64,000 bases of DNA from Odiellus spinosus (Eukaryota > Arthropoda > Arachnida > Opiliones > Phalangiidae). The position numbers and the translations under genes were made by a program. Under the pieces are notes generated by a model. It saw only the letters and a program-made list of their open reading frames with translations, searched no databases and had not been told where the DNA came from. How positions within the stretch are numbered: the first letter of the stretch is position 1; every line of letters begins with the position of its first letter. Positions 45,612 through 56,914 of the stretch are shown one piece after another. The DNA lies in NCBI GenBank assembly GCA_963920705.1, contig OY987228.1, positions 1,178,001-1,242,000 on the forward strand. The letters are read 5' to 3'.

Positions 45612-48165
45612 ATATAAATATATGAAGGGGAGGAGTCCTCTTTCGTAAGTTGAGCGACGACGTCACCTGTGACGTTTCTTGTACAGAAAGACGGCGCCCG
45701 CAGGGTGATTCCACGACAAATGGTCACAGCTTGTCAACCGACCCCCACCGATTTGGCTGAAATTTGGTGTAGGGGGTTTTTACCATCGTAAAAACCGAAT
45801 TTCCGATTATTTTTGCAATCGGCATAGTAGTTTCGGAGATACAGAATATGGCCATTTCCCGAAATGGCCTTCACCCCGAAAACTGACCATGGCGTAACTT
45901 TCGTAATTCTTGACCGATTTTCATTATTCAAATTTCATTTAAAAGCCCATGAAGAATACTATTCGAGTGTATCAACAGCATTTTAAATAGCCTTTTCTAT
46001 ATAGCGCATATTAGGGATCAAACACGTTGACCTTTGACCTTTGCTTTAGACCAATAATTTAAATGGAATTTAACCATTTTTTTCGAATTCCCCGCCTGTG
46101 ATTTACCCGAAAATGATGAAATCCCAAAGTATTATTTCTAGTTCTCGAGATATTCATGTTTTAGTTTAACCCCCAAAAAAGTTTATTTCATTTTCTATCA
46201 TGTTTTTAATGAAAAATCAATCAGTTTTTGTTTTTTTTTTAAATTCCAACTCAACTTTCACCTTTAAACAAATATTTTGACTTAGTGCAACATTAAGATT
46301 TTCTATTTCACAGAGGATGTTTTCCCGTATAACCCAGCATTCGTCTTTAATTTGTTTCCAATAATTAAATAATTAAATGGAGGATACATAAATGAAATCC
46401 AATACAAACTCTTTCTATGAAAATAGTTGAACTTACTCGTCATCATTTAAAACGGTTCTGCAGTAAGCAATGAATGGGTGCAAGGATGCGTGTGAATTTT
46501 CACAATGAAAACCTTGCACCTCGTCCTGAACTACAAAGGAGTCATTTTCAGCAAAATCACCAATAACTTAAAATTTTTACTTAATGATTTCAAATAATCT
46601 GACTGGGCTTTAGATGTAAAGAGTTTGTATTGGATTTCATTTATGTACCCTCCATTCAATTCCGCTAATTATTATTGGAAACAAATTAAAGACGAATGTT
46701 GGGTTATAAGGGAAAACATCCTCTGTGAAATAGAAAATCTTGATGTTGCACTAAGTCAAAATATTTACCCGAAAATGATGAAATCGCAAAGTATTATTTC
46801 TAGTTCTCGAGATATTCACGTTTTAGTTTAACCCCCAAAAAAGTTTATTTCATATTCTATCATGTTTTTAATAAAAAATCAATCAGTTTTGAGTTTTTTT
46901 AAATTCCAACTCCACTTTCACCTTTTAACAAATATTTTGACATAGTGCAACATCAAGATTTTCTATTTCACAGAGGATGTTTTCCCGTATAACCCAACAT
47001 TCGTCTTTAATTTGTTTCCAATAATAATTAGCGGAATTGAATGGAGGATACATAAATGAAATCCAATACAAACTCTTTACATCTAAAGCCCAGTCAGATT
47101 ATTTGAAATCATTAAGTAAAAATTTTAAGTTATTGGTGATTTTGCTGAAAATGACTCCTTTGTAGTTCAGGACGAGGTGCAAGGTTTTCATTGTGAAAAT
47201 TCACATGCATCCTTGCACCCATTCATTGCTTACTGCAGAACCGTTTTAAATGATGACGAGTAAGTTCAACTATTTTCATAGAAAGAGTTTGTATTGGATT
47301 TCATTTATGTATCCTCCATTTAATTATTTAATTATTGGAAACAAATTAAAGACGAATGCTGGGTTATACGGGAAAACATCCTCTGTGAAATAGAAAATCT
47401 TAATGTTGCACTAAGTCAAAATATTTGTTTAAAGGTGAAAGTTGAGTTGGAATTTAAAAAAAAAACAAAAACTGATTGATTTTTCATTAAAAACATGATA
47501 GAAAATGAAATAAACTTTTTTGGGGGTTAAACTAAAACATGAATATCTCGAGAACTAGAACTAATACTTTGGGATTTCATCATTTTCGGGTAAATCACAG
47601 GCGGGGAATTCGAAAAAAATGGTTTAATACCATTTAAATTATTGGTCTAAAGCAAAGGTCAAAGGTCAACGTGTTTGATCCCTAATATGCGCTATATAGA
47701 AAAGGCTATTTAAAATGCTGTTGATACACTCGAATAGTATTCTTCATGGGCTTTAAAATGAAATTTGAATGATGAAAATCGGTCAAGAATTACGAAAGTT
47801 ACGCCATGGTCAGTTTTCGGGGTGAAGGCCATTTCGGGAAATGGCCATATTCTGTATCTCCGAAACTACTGTGCCGATTGCAAAAATAATCGGAAATTTG
47901 GTTTTTACGATGGTAAAAACCCCCTACACCAAATTTCAGCCAAATCGGTGGGGGTCGGGTTGACAAGCTGTGACCATTTGTCGTGGAATCACCCCGCAGT
48001 CAGAGTGACAAAATTCTTAAGATTTCTAGTTTTTCTCTCAAGCCTAAAGGCTGCTTTTTCCGCGCCTGCGTTCTTTTTACATCCGGAACTCTAGGGGATG
48101 AGTGACGTCTACAGTGACGCGGCCGCTAAACTAACAAGTTGATCAAGCCGAACTGAGCTTTTTAT
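45612..48165 (-). repeat. Repeat C, copy split by a fold-back element (nest level 2)
   Basis: 45612-45703 and 47994-48165 together make the reverse complement of 43637-43890. The break is at gcgcccgcag, whose intact form (actgcgggcgc) is in the uninterrupted copy. Confidence 0.85.
45704..47993. mobile_element. 2.29-kb fold-back element (nest level 3)
   Basis: The ends are GGTGATTCCACGACAAATGG and its exact complement. Arms of 1,063 bp (45704-46766, 46931-47993) pair around 46848 with few mismatches, and a loop of 164 bp is left. The loop is itself a direct copy of an arm segment (46103-46266), so one block occurs four times in alternating orientation. The element is flanked by CCGCAG on both sides (45698-45703 and 47994-47999), a 6-bp target duplication, or 7 bp if one terminal base is counted otherwise. 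No transposase is inside; open frames (45734-45931, 47765-48094) are arm artefacts. Confidence 0.9.
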
Positions 48166-48480
48166 ATATTTATCTATTTCAAAAGTGCCGAAACTTGAAG
48201 ATGTTAAGCTTTGGCTGCCTAGCTCGGTGAAATCGGAGAGCACGACCTGTATTTTTTTTAAATTCGCATAATAACTATTAGCCAATCACGAGCGAGTACA
48301 CGTATTTTGTCGGCCAGTGAGAATGCGCAAAACGCGCCTGATGAATTTCTGGCTGACTTTACTTTTGTTTACGTTTTTCGTGCCTATTCCAACGAGTTGT
48401 GACCTCATATTCAAGTAGATAAACTAAAGTAAGTTTTTTTTGACGATTTTAAATTTATACTAGTTTTAAAATCGTAAGTT
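48166..48480 (+). repeat. Repeat B, downstream part (nest level 1, right part)
   Basis: It resumes the unit begun at 45485 and parallels 34175-34475 (cgaaacttgaagat, gagcacgacctgtattt, tttacttttgtttacgt). Confidence 0.75.
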
Positions 48481-48744
48481 ACAGTTAAACTAAAATTCCG
48501 TGCTATATCAAAACTCACATCAGCTCAGATCTTGAAGCCTAAATATTTTCAAAGCATATGTTATGTTAATATTAATTCAAATGTCCAATTTTTAAGATTT
48601 AAAAATTAAGCAGGGTTTTCTGGGTGGATTTTTTTAATTAGATTTTTCCAGTTTACGCCTGGGGGCTTTATCCCGACTCGCTAGTCTCTAGCTTCTGTTT
48701 TTATGAATTATACTGCCTTCCATGCACATTTTTTTTCGTAATAT

Positions 48745-49040
48745 TATAATTTAGGTTAGGATAGATAATCACTCGAACTAGCTCGCCCCTTCAACAAGTT
48801 AATCCTTCGGGCAAGTCCATTCCTCCTTTAAGATTAGATTAGTTAGTCCTTCGAACTAGCACATCTCTCCATTTAGTTAAACCCTCGAGCTGTAACCGGT
48901 CCCTTTTGTAATAATTTAGGTTAGGTTAGATAATCACTTGAACAAGCTGGCCCCTTCAACAAGTTAATCCCTCGGGCTAATCCGTTCCTTTCTCTGTTAT
49001 TTTGGGTAATGTAAGGTTTGATTAGGTAATCTCTTGGGCT
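48745..49040 (+). repeat. Degenerate tandem repeat with TTAGG words
   Basis: Two divergent units share taggttaggatagataatcac, then cccttcaacaagttaatcc and cgggctaatcc/cgggcaagtcc. Weaker echoes lie at 45386-45490 and 7090-7165. Confidence 0.6.
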
Positions 49041-49067
49041 AGCCCTTCCCTTACGGAAAAAGTTAGT

Positions 49068-49262
49068 CTGATCTGAAGAGGTTTTCAAGAACGCTACAAA
49101 AGTCTTGAGGAAGTCTTTGAGACCTCCCCAAGACTTCTTGATTTACTGGAAGACTTCCCCAAGACTTCTTGATGTAATGGAAGACTTCCCCAAGACCTCT
49201 TAAGACTACATAAGACACCCGAAAGACTTCCCCAAGACCTCTTAAGACTAACTTTTTTTCGT
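49068..49262. repeat. Minisatellite of GAAGACTTCCCCAAGACYTCTT type
   Basis: About five units of some 35-40 bp sharing agacttccccaagac. The minus-strand frame 49063-49278 is built from it. Confidence 0.75.
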
Positions 49263-49708
49263 AAGGGTTTGCTCTCATTTAATATTTTAGGTAAGAATAG
49301 CCTTACCTAAAGTAAAGTAAGGTTTACCTTTACTTTAATTTATAACTGCAGCCGTAAAACTGTTATATGACTTAAAAATTTAAATGAAAATCAGCAGTTC
49401 CCTTTATTCAATTTCGGTGATTTAAAAATATTTTGTTAATCTAAACTATAATTTTTGATTAATTTTATAAAAAATGTTTGGGTCTAGTACTCGTTTTATC
49501 TTAACATATAATTGTTATAACTGAATCAGATATTTTGGTAGCAAAGATAAACAAGATGGTCAAGCCCATAGGAATAGCTAGACCCATGACATATTAAAAG
49601 AGGCTGAAAAGAATTATGCTATAGCAGGGGCTTGTTATGCATGCATAAACGCTCTTTGAACAATTTGAATGGCGTTTCGAGATTCCTTTAAACACGAAGT
49701 TGCGTAAA

Positions 49709-50027
49709 GTTTTTCAAATCAGGTTTTTCAAATCAGGTTTTTCAAATCAGGTTTTTCAAATCAGGTTTTTCAAATCAGGTTTTTCAAATCAGGTTTTTCA
49801 AATCAGGTTTTTCAAATCTGGTTTTTCAAATCTGGTTTTTCAAATCTGGTTTTTCAAATCTGGTTTTTCAAATCTGGTTTTTCAAATCTGGTTTTTCAAA
49901 TCTGGTTTTTCAAATCTGGTTTTTCAAATCTGGTTTTTCAAATCTGGTTTTTCAAATCTGGTTTTTCAAATCTGGTTTTTCAAATCTGGTTTTTCAAATC
50001 TGGTTTTTCAAATCAGGTTTTTCAACT
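49709..50027 (+). repeat. 14-bp minisatellite, about 23 units
   Basis: The unit is caaatcWggttttt, perfectly in phase. The first seven or so units have A at the variable base, the next block of about fourteen has T, and the last has A again. Because 14 is not a multiple of 3, the 122-codon frame at 49700-50068 cycles through all frames and gives a 14-residue repeat without stops; I do not call it a gene. Confidence 0.95.
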
Positions 50028-50620
50028 TGGCTACCTGTGAACGCGTCTTTATATCTAATCTTTATTAATTTATCTTCGATACCCGTCTGAAAGCGGCTTT
50101 ATATCTAATCTTTATTAATTTATCTTGGATACTCGTGTTAACGGGACTTAATATCTATATTCTTTATTAAGTCATTTTTATCTTGGAAACGCGTCTTTAT
50201 ATCTATTCTTTATTAAGTCATTTTATCTTGGATACCCTGTGAACACGCCTTTATATCTAATCTTTATTAAATTTTACCTTGGATACCCTTGTGAAGGCAC
50301 CTTTACATCTAATCTTTATTGTCTTATCTTGGATACCCGTGAAAACGCACCATAATATCTAAAATTTATTAATTCATTTTATCTTGAACACCGGTGAAAA
50401 CACGCCTTTATCTAATCAACCTATAAGAAAATATTGAATATCTTCGAAAATATCTTTTATATTAAATTTAAGTTTCAGCAACATTGGTTTTTAGATTAAA
50501 TTATATCATTTAATCTGTTTTGATTTAAATTTAAATGAATATTACGTTTCAATTCAGTAAAAGCTATAACCTCAGAAGGCTAAAATAGACGCGAATCCAA
50601 AAGATACTATATAAGGCGTT
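50028..50620 (-). repeat. Minisatellite D, minus orientation
   Basis: Units of the type cgtgaacgcgtctttatat plus ctaatctttattaattt and atcttggatacccg run to 50430. A unique part (50430-50600) follows, complementary to 25640-25830 (ataacctcagaaggctaaaa, ccaaaagatactat). Confidence 0.75.
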
Positions 50621-50960
50621 CGTTGATCTTTATAAACTAACAAGCGAGTAACGGTTGCTGCTCTTCAATGAGCTGTGGTGGATATACGTTTACAGCAAGG
50701 TAGAAGCTAATAACTGTAAATGCGAATTTTATTGGAGAGTCAAGCGCCGTGGGTGATGACGTCTTCTTCCGACGTCACGTACAGACAGAACCTCTCCGCG
50801 AACTAAAAGTTCACTCGGAGAGGTAAGAAGACGAAAGTTTTCCTATTCGATGACGTAACAGACAGAAAATCTCCGTGAACTAAAAGTTCACTCGGAGAGG
50901 TAAGAAGACGAAAGTTTCTCGATTCGATGACGTATTTCGTCTTCTTGCACGACGCCGACG
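50590..50960 (+). ncRNA. Variant repeat A transcription-unit-like segment with two stem-loops
   Basis: TATATAAG at 50608-50615, then aacaagcgagtaacgg. The segment ends in a 77-bp direct duplication, each unit holding the terminal stem-loop (50791-50823 and 50870-50900) and AG|GTAAGAAGACGAAAG. The outer stem is CCTCTCC/GGAGAGG, against CCTCCCC/GGGGAGG elsewhere: one C-G pair has become T-A on both sides. That is a compensatory change and supports selection on the folded form. The GAGACGTCC hairpins are absent here. Transcription is inferred. Confidence 0.4.
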
Positions 50961-51189
50961 CCAACGCCGCAGTGAATACAGTAGCTAGACCCCACTAGGG
51001 TTGGGTCTAGCTAAAAATCTTTGTGTTTCTGGGAATTTAATTTTTTAAATTTCCATCGGGTATATTTAATCAAAGATTCTTGTCCAAGATGACCGAATCC
51101 TAATCCCGAAGAAATGGGATTGACCATTTATTCTAAATCCGCCCAAGTACGGGCTGTTAGGTCGAATGGGTTTCAACAAAATGGAGCAC

Positions 51190-51530
51190 GAGCCAAAATG
51201 CGAGTGGGAATAATGCATAAATGGTAAATTGTACCACAAATGAACTTTTTAAGATATATTAAGTTTACGACCAATTATATACTACGGGTCTGGACCACGA
51301 TAAATTGTTTACGGGAAATTTGTTACGGTAAATTTTAACACGATAAACTGTCTACAATTCTTCCTCGGGATACGGTAAATATGCTAACGGGAAAAATGCA
51401 CCAACGGTAAATTTGTTGCGATATAATATGCTCTACGGTCAATTGTATACAACGGTAAATTGACCACGATTAATTGTAAACGATAAATTTGTTACGAGCA
51501 ATGTTTACATGATAAACTGTCCGTAAAGCA
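51190..51530 (+). repeat. Degenerate ACGGTAAATTGT-type minisatellite
   Basis: Units such as acgggaaatttgtt, acggtaaatttgttgc and acgataaattgttt recur about fifteen times with both strong and weak matches. No coding potential. Confidence 0.7.
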
Positions 51531-51541
51531 GATTATCAAAT

Positions 51542-51720
51542 GCTGCTGCCAAGTTTTCTGCTAAGTTTGCACCTCTTTGGCAAGGCCCTTATCGTATTGT
51601 TGAAAAGATTTCCCCTGTGAGTTATGTAATTATGGAGATGAGTACAGGAGCCCTTGCAGGCACTTAGCACATTAATCAATTAAAGCTATATTATACAAAA
51701 TACCAGTTTCGGGCGAAGGG
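51542..51720 (+). pseudogene. Ty3/Gypsy integrase C-terminal (GPY/F) fragment
   Basis: The translation reads KFSAKFAPLWQGPYRIVEK, then ISPVSYVIMEMSTGALAGT, a stop, and HINQLKLYY. This is the GPY/F module (LxPxWxGPYxIxxxxxxxxY) followed by the usual H-x-x-x-LK. It is too short and broken to act. A proline-poor tail and gggcgccccc follow, near the expected end of pol. Confidence 0.8.
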
Positions 51721-51729
51721 GCAGCGTTA

Positions 51730-52860
51730 GTGGGCGCCCCCAAAATGAGGTGTTTGATGATAGTTCTAGGGAAAGGCTCAATAATCTGAGTTCTTTTTTG
51801 CTCAAACATACAGAACGACCTTTTTGTTATAGTCCAGGAGAAAGGTTCTAAATTTATAAGATAGACGTATAGATTACAAGTTCTCGTGAATTATTCTCTT
51901 CACTTTTTACCTTGCCAAGCTTAAGTTTCAGCCAACATATTTTAACGTTTAAATTAGGAAAAATGTTGGATTTACTAGCTAGATTTACTTTTAAGTATTC
52001 GAGATTATCTTATGACACGTTTATCCGTAAAATATTGGACCGTGTTTTTTCATTTAAATGAAAATATTATTAATAAGCGTGGAACTGCACTCTAATTCCT
52101 AGACTCATAAATTTTGTTTCGTTTGCTGTTCTGAAGTTTGGTAAAATTAAAAAAATAAATAAGTAAAAAAGTAAATAAGTAAATAAAAATTCCGGCCAAT
52201 CATACTATTGTAGCCTTCAACAGCGCTTGTAATGTCCTAAGACCTTCAAGGAGGATTTGTGTGCCTCTGAATTAAAACTAGGTTTATCAAACCGTCTCAG
52301 CTTTTTTTCATCTCTTTTTCTCGATGAATAAAGAGGTAAGCTACCCTTTATTTATTGATAAAAATTCTTGGTATTCACATTTTGGTGCGAAACAACCTTA
52401 TCTCTCTCGCTTGAAGCCGGCTGTCCTAAAAAACGTTTGATCCAAAAAAAGAGGGTTGAATAGGGAGCTGAAGCTTAGAAATTTGGTACGAATATGTTTT
52501 GCATCCATACTGCACAGATGTTCCTGCGCTACCTATCCATACGGAGTCTATTAATTAATGTATGATAACCCCTTTCACTAGAAGAAATGACTGGCCTCCA
52601 GGTTACCTGAGAAGTTGGCTAAAACAGGAGGGACCACTAATAATTAGGGGGAATTGCAATGATTCTTTAGGAGATATACACTAGCATCACTCGCAGTGCT
52701 TGTATACTACATAATAGGGTCTAGTCAAATTCGTATTATTTCACGTGAAGAATTTAAATGAATTATAAATATATCTTTCACTAATTATTAGCTACGTTCA
52801 CACTAGAGACTTTGAAACCGGTTTTAAACCGTTTTGATTCTTCAAATAAACTTTTCAAAA
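51730..52860. other. No gene recognised
   Basis: AT-rich, no supported feature. Confidence 0.5.
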
Positions 52861-53172
52861 TAACAAGTTGGGAAACCAAAATAATACCTCCCCGACAACC
52901 ACGTGATGTTAACTAACCTAACCTTACCTAAAATATTAAAATTTATGGCATTTGTGGAAGACGAAGATTGAAAGCAAAAATAAATAATATCTCAATTAAA
53001 CACTAAATATATTAAACCAATAATTCAGATCAAAAATATACTTATCAAGATAAATTTGAATGAAAAAGAATCAAACTTAATTCAAAATAAAATTTTGAGA
53101 ACCAGAGTCGGAAAAAAAATTTGCTGAATAATGAATCAATTTTAATATAAATGCGTATCGAGTAAAATAAGC

Positions 53173-53890
53173 AAGGTCAAGGTTCTTCTTTTAAAACCAT
53201 AAAATAATTTTGAAGGCTCTAGAGTATTTGCAATAGGCAAAATATTATATCACATTGAACCTATATGCATACCAACACAACCCTAAATAATTCTCTGCTT
53301 AAAACCAAACCTAACTAGAGAAAAAAAGGAAAATAAATAAGATATAACCACATAGATTTCAAGATAAATAATCCAGTCCATAATTAAGTATTAAAACAAA
53401 AAAATCTGAATTAAGACAACTGAAATTAGCAATCTTTGGTAATATGTAAAATAGCCCTTACACGAACAATTTAAATAAAGCAAATTATCAAATAAACGCC
53501 AAATAAGTCAATTAATTAAAATGAAAAATATTAATCTTACCACTACCAAATAGCGGGCAGAAAACACAGGCATCAAGATAACATTAGCAAAATGAATTTT
53601 CAACACCGGTAATCCTGAGAACTAGATTCTACAAAATCTTCCTGAGTAATAAATTTATTTTAATCTAAAAAATATAAAATCTTAAAAAAATATCTATACA
53701 AATAACATATTGATAAACCAATTAAAATTAGATGCGAAAAACATTTTATCTCGATATGAGATTAAATACACAAGGTCAAGGTTCTTCTTTTAAAACCATA
53801 TCAGAATTTTGACGGTTGTAGAGTATATGTAGACCAAGTAACGTGAAAAGGCAAAATGTTATATCAAATTGAACCTATACATGGCTTCAG
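53173..53890 (+). repeat. Direct repeat pair inside repeat A copy 3
   Basis: Blocks starting aaggtcaaggttcttctttt at about 53173 and 53770 share some 110 bp (aaaaccata, gtagagtat, aaaatRttatatca, attgaacctata), 597 bp apart. Flanking AT-rich sequence is also loosely similar. Confidence 0.65.
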
Positions 53891-55540
53891 TATACAACAC
53901 AAGTTGTGAAACAAACGTTATTTTACGTGACTACACACTAGCTAAAACGTCACCGAAAATAAACGACAGTAGGCATTAAAAAGCATAGTTCTACTATACT
54001 TAATTGGGATAAACATTAATTTCATGTGGGGAAAAGTGTGAAACAAAAACTAGCAGTCATTAAGAGATCCAATCACTTGATTCTTTTCCCCACTCGGTCT
54101 ACATTTCACTATAGGGTGAACCATATCATATATACCAATTAAAACACAAGAAAATTCAATGTCAATCCGGTTTAAGAATGTTAGTCAACTGTAAATTGTA
54201 GTATAAATAACCTGGTACGATCTGCGCATGCGCACACGCAACAATTTCGCGTGAAATACATTTGGAAACGTGCGAGGCTTATAAAATATTAATTTGAAAA
54301 CCCGTGCTAGTTATTAAAACCAATTCTTACGCCACTGTTCGAAAATTTGCCAGAAAATTACAGTATTTCCCCATACATTAAACTGATTTTCCCAAGAATA
54401 TCAGAATCGCTTTGATATTTTGCACGCGTAAAGTGGTTTCGGACTTGAAATTTAGTGGGCTACACATACTCGCGTGCTGATGAACTCGATTTTACGCGAG
54501 TCACAAATACACATATCTTCCTTTGCTTAAATGACGTTATTACGCTTTAAAGGTGTGCAAAATTGAAGCTTAGCGGGTTTTACACGCACTTATTTACTTT
54601 AGACATTCGGAGAAATTGAAAAAAAAAAAAATTAGAACTCTAACGTTTTGGCCATTTAGATCTACCAAACATACCAGCACGCGTTCTTCGTAAATCTATT
54701 TATATATTTACGTTGATGACGTAAATGCACCAATTAATATCCTTAAGAGAGCGCATTAGACGCGATAGATGCAAGGAAGTCGCCTAGACATTAATGGCGT
54801 TTTGCGCGAGAAATTGCAAATATTAATGAAGAATTTACTACAAATCCAGCGATTCTATATAATTATACCCTTGCGTATACGCGGCATTTTCGTGCGAAAC
54901 AAATTCGCAAATATAGCAAACACGCGAGCAATTGAAAAAATGAAATTGAAAGCGCGTGCTAGAAACTTGTTCTTATAACCAAGTCCCAATACATTGTTTC
55001 CAGCTTCCCTAGGAAGTAAGTTTATCCCGGTACATAAAGCTAATTCTCTCAATATTCAGCCGAAAAGAAAAAAATAATAAAATCATTTCCAATGTCCACG
55101 TATACGCGCCATACAATCATCTCTATATCCCTGTAAACGCACCTTTATGTCTTATCTAAATAACGTCGTTTCTTCCTTGGATGCCCGTGTAAACGTACCT
55201 TTATTTAGATTCTTCAATCCACCCCAAGTTTGCAGCAAGCCTTAGCCTATACTGCCCGTTATACCTTTGCTTTTTGGACTAAATGATATATGGAAAACAG
55301 CTTAGCGCGTGTTGCCAACTCAAGCTGGTATTAAACGGTCAAATTTCACTAAATTTTTGGACAATTTATTAAATATCTTCTAAACTATCTCGAATTTTAA
55401 TTGATTTTTCAGCTTCGTTATTAATTAGATTCAATTTAACAATATTATGATATTAAATTAAAATTTAAATGCATTATACGCTTCAATTCACTAAAATATA
55501 TCGCGGCATAAGGCCAAAATAGTTTGGGCATGGAAAAGGG

Positions 55541-55548
55541 TATATATA
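55541..55548 (+). promoter_or_regulatory. TATA box of repeat A copy 3
   Basis: TATATATA in the context aaaagggtatatatagctttcgcg; same place as in copies 1 and 2. Confidence 0.45.
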
Positions 55549-56195
55549 GCTTTCGCGAACCCTTATTCATCGAGCGAGTAGCCGAGAAGAGTTGGGGAAA
55601 CCCCCCCTCCTCAACGTCTAGACGTTTATCGTAACCCTAGGCATTCGGTAACTGCACCACAAAGACCCGTAGAGGGAGCAGATAGTGGAGTGGAAGGTTG
55701 ATGTGGAGTATATCAGTGAGGGACGCCTCGCTAATATGGCCCGCTGAGATCGGATACTAGAGGTTGGACCTTGATGTGGGGATGGTTTGAGGTGATTATA
55801 ACAGTGGGAGACGTCCCATTGCGTATAATCGCTTTCAACTGTCCAGCATCGAGGTTTGACCTTAAAGTGGATGGTGGAATGCGATAATATACAATTGGAG
55901 ACGTCCTATTGTATATAATTGCACGACACCTGAAACTCAATGTGGCAGCCACGCTTTAAGGAGGTAATTCCCGTTAAACGGAATTGAAAGATAAGCTGGC
56001 ATGATAATGTCTAGACTTTTGGCTCCACGAGCTAGGTCATGTGATTTCCACAGGATATCCGCTTACACAGGAAGTGACACACACACAGACACGACCAGTG
56101 TAAAACCTCCCCCTGAACTAAAGTTCAGTCGGGGAGGTAAAAATTAGATATTTTTGAGGAATTATCTTTACAGTTGATCCAAAATTTTTACAATT

Positions 56196-56460
56196 TGTTG
56201 TTAAAAAATAGATAATCTCGGATGTTTTACTTTTTTAATTGCTCTTTAATAGTATTGTACTTTGGATTTCTTTTACGTTGTCTTATCTTATAGTTGTTTT
56301 TTATGCTTACTTAAATAATGTATAAAAACCTTCTACCGCTGTTCAATTATGCTCAGTGCATTCTCTCATGCGTCTTGTGAGTTTGTTATTCCGGCTTATT
56401 TATGTCGAGTAAATAAAGTTTAAATTAATCCCGTTATCCCGAGTCGTTCTTGATACAACA
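56196..56460 (+). mobile_element. 5' LTR of Copia element 1
   Basis: Starts TGTTG and ends CAACA (5-bp inverted termini). It contains a TATA box (gtataaaaacc near 56320) and AATAAAG (56412-56418) in the order expected of U3-R-U5. It is followed at once by ggttatgggcccag, the primer-binding site typical of Copia elements (internal initiator tRNA-Met fragment). The 3' LTR is not in the window. Confidence 0.85.
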
Positions 56461-56584
56461 GGTTATGGGCCCAGCACGCTTCCACTGCGCTCAGGTTTAG
56501 AAGTCATAGTGAATCGCTTAACGCCAGGAAGATCGTTCGAGAAGGTGCAGTCACAGAAGCTAAACAAGTGCGGCCGTAATTCAC

Positions 56585-56909
56585 CAAGGACGAATCGAGA
56601 CGTTAACGAAGGAAAATTACGATACCTGGAAAATGCAGGTGCAAGCCTTGCTACTCAAGAATGATCTCTGGGAGTATGTGGATGGAAGTTAGACGAGGCC
56701 CACTTTGGTAGCGGGAGCAGGAGGAAACGCACAAACCGTCGCAGATTAGTTCGGAAACGATCGCAAGGCGAAATCGGATTTGATTTTATCAATAAGTCCT
56801 TCAGAGTTAAAGCAAGTAAAACATTGTGTCACCTCCCCAGAAGTATGGCAAAAGCTTGAATCCATTTATCAGTCCAGGGGGGCTAGCACGAAAAGCTACA
56901 CTTCTGAAG
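56585..56909 (+). pseudogene. Copia element 1: gag, N-terminal part
   Basis: In frame it reads IETLTKENYDTWKMQVQALL, then KNDLWEYVDG, stop, and later SISPSELKQVKHC and SPEVWQKLESIYQSRG. This is the Copia gag pattern (L-x-x-x-NY-x-x-W...L-x-x-x-LW). Two in-frame stops are present. The reading is cut at GCCACACTTCTGAAG-like sequence (56909) by Copia element 2 and resumes at 60468. Confidence 0.85.
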
Positions 56910-56914
56910 AAACT

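Larger units (their letters stand above)
52862..56142 (+). repeat. Repeat A copy 3 (full length)
   Basis: Starts aagttgggaaaccaaaata after AAC; ends with the stem-loop (56106-56137) and taaaaat. The 55100-56142 part follows copy 1 closely (TATA at 55541, GAGACGTCC hairpins at about 55795-55925). The middle (53000-55050) is longer and diverged, with a direct repeat of its own. Confidence 0.7.

Noticed and set aside
49709..50027. CRISPR array
   Set aside because: Short units without unique spacers, in a eukaryotic genome; it is a plain minisatellite.
49700..50068. 122-codon open frame of 14-residue repeats
   Set aside because: It is the 14-bp minisatellite read in all three frames in turn; no start context, and it is open only because the unit has no stop.
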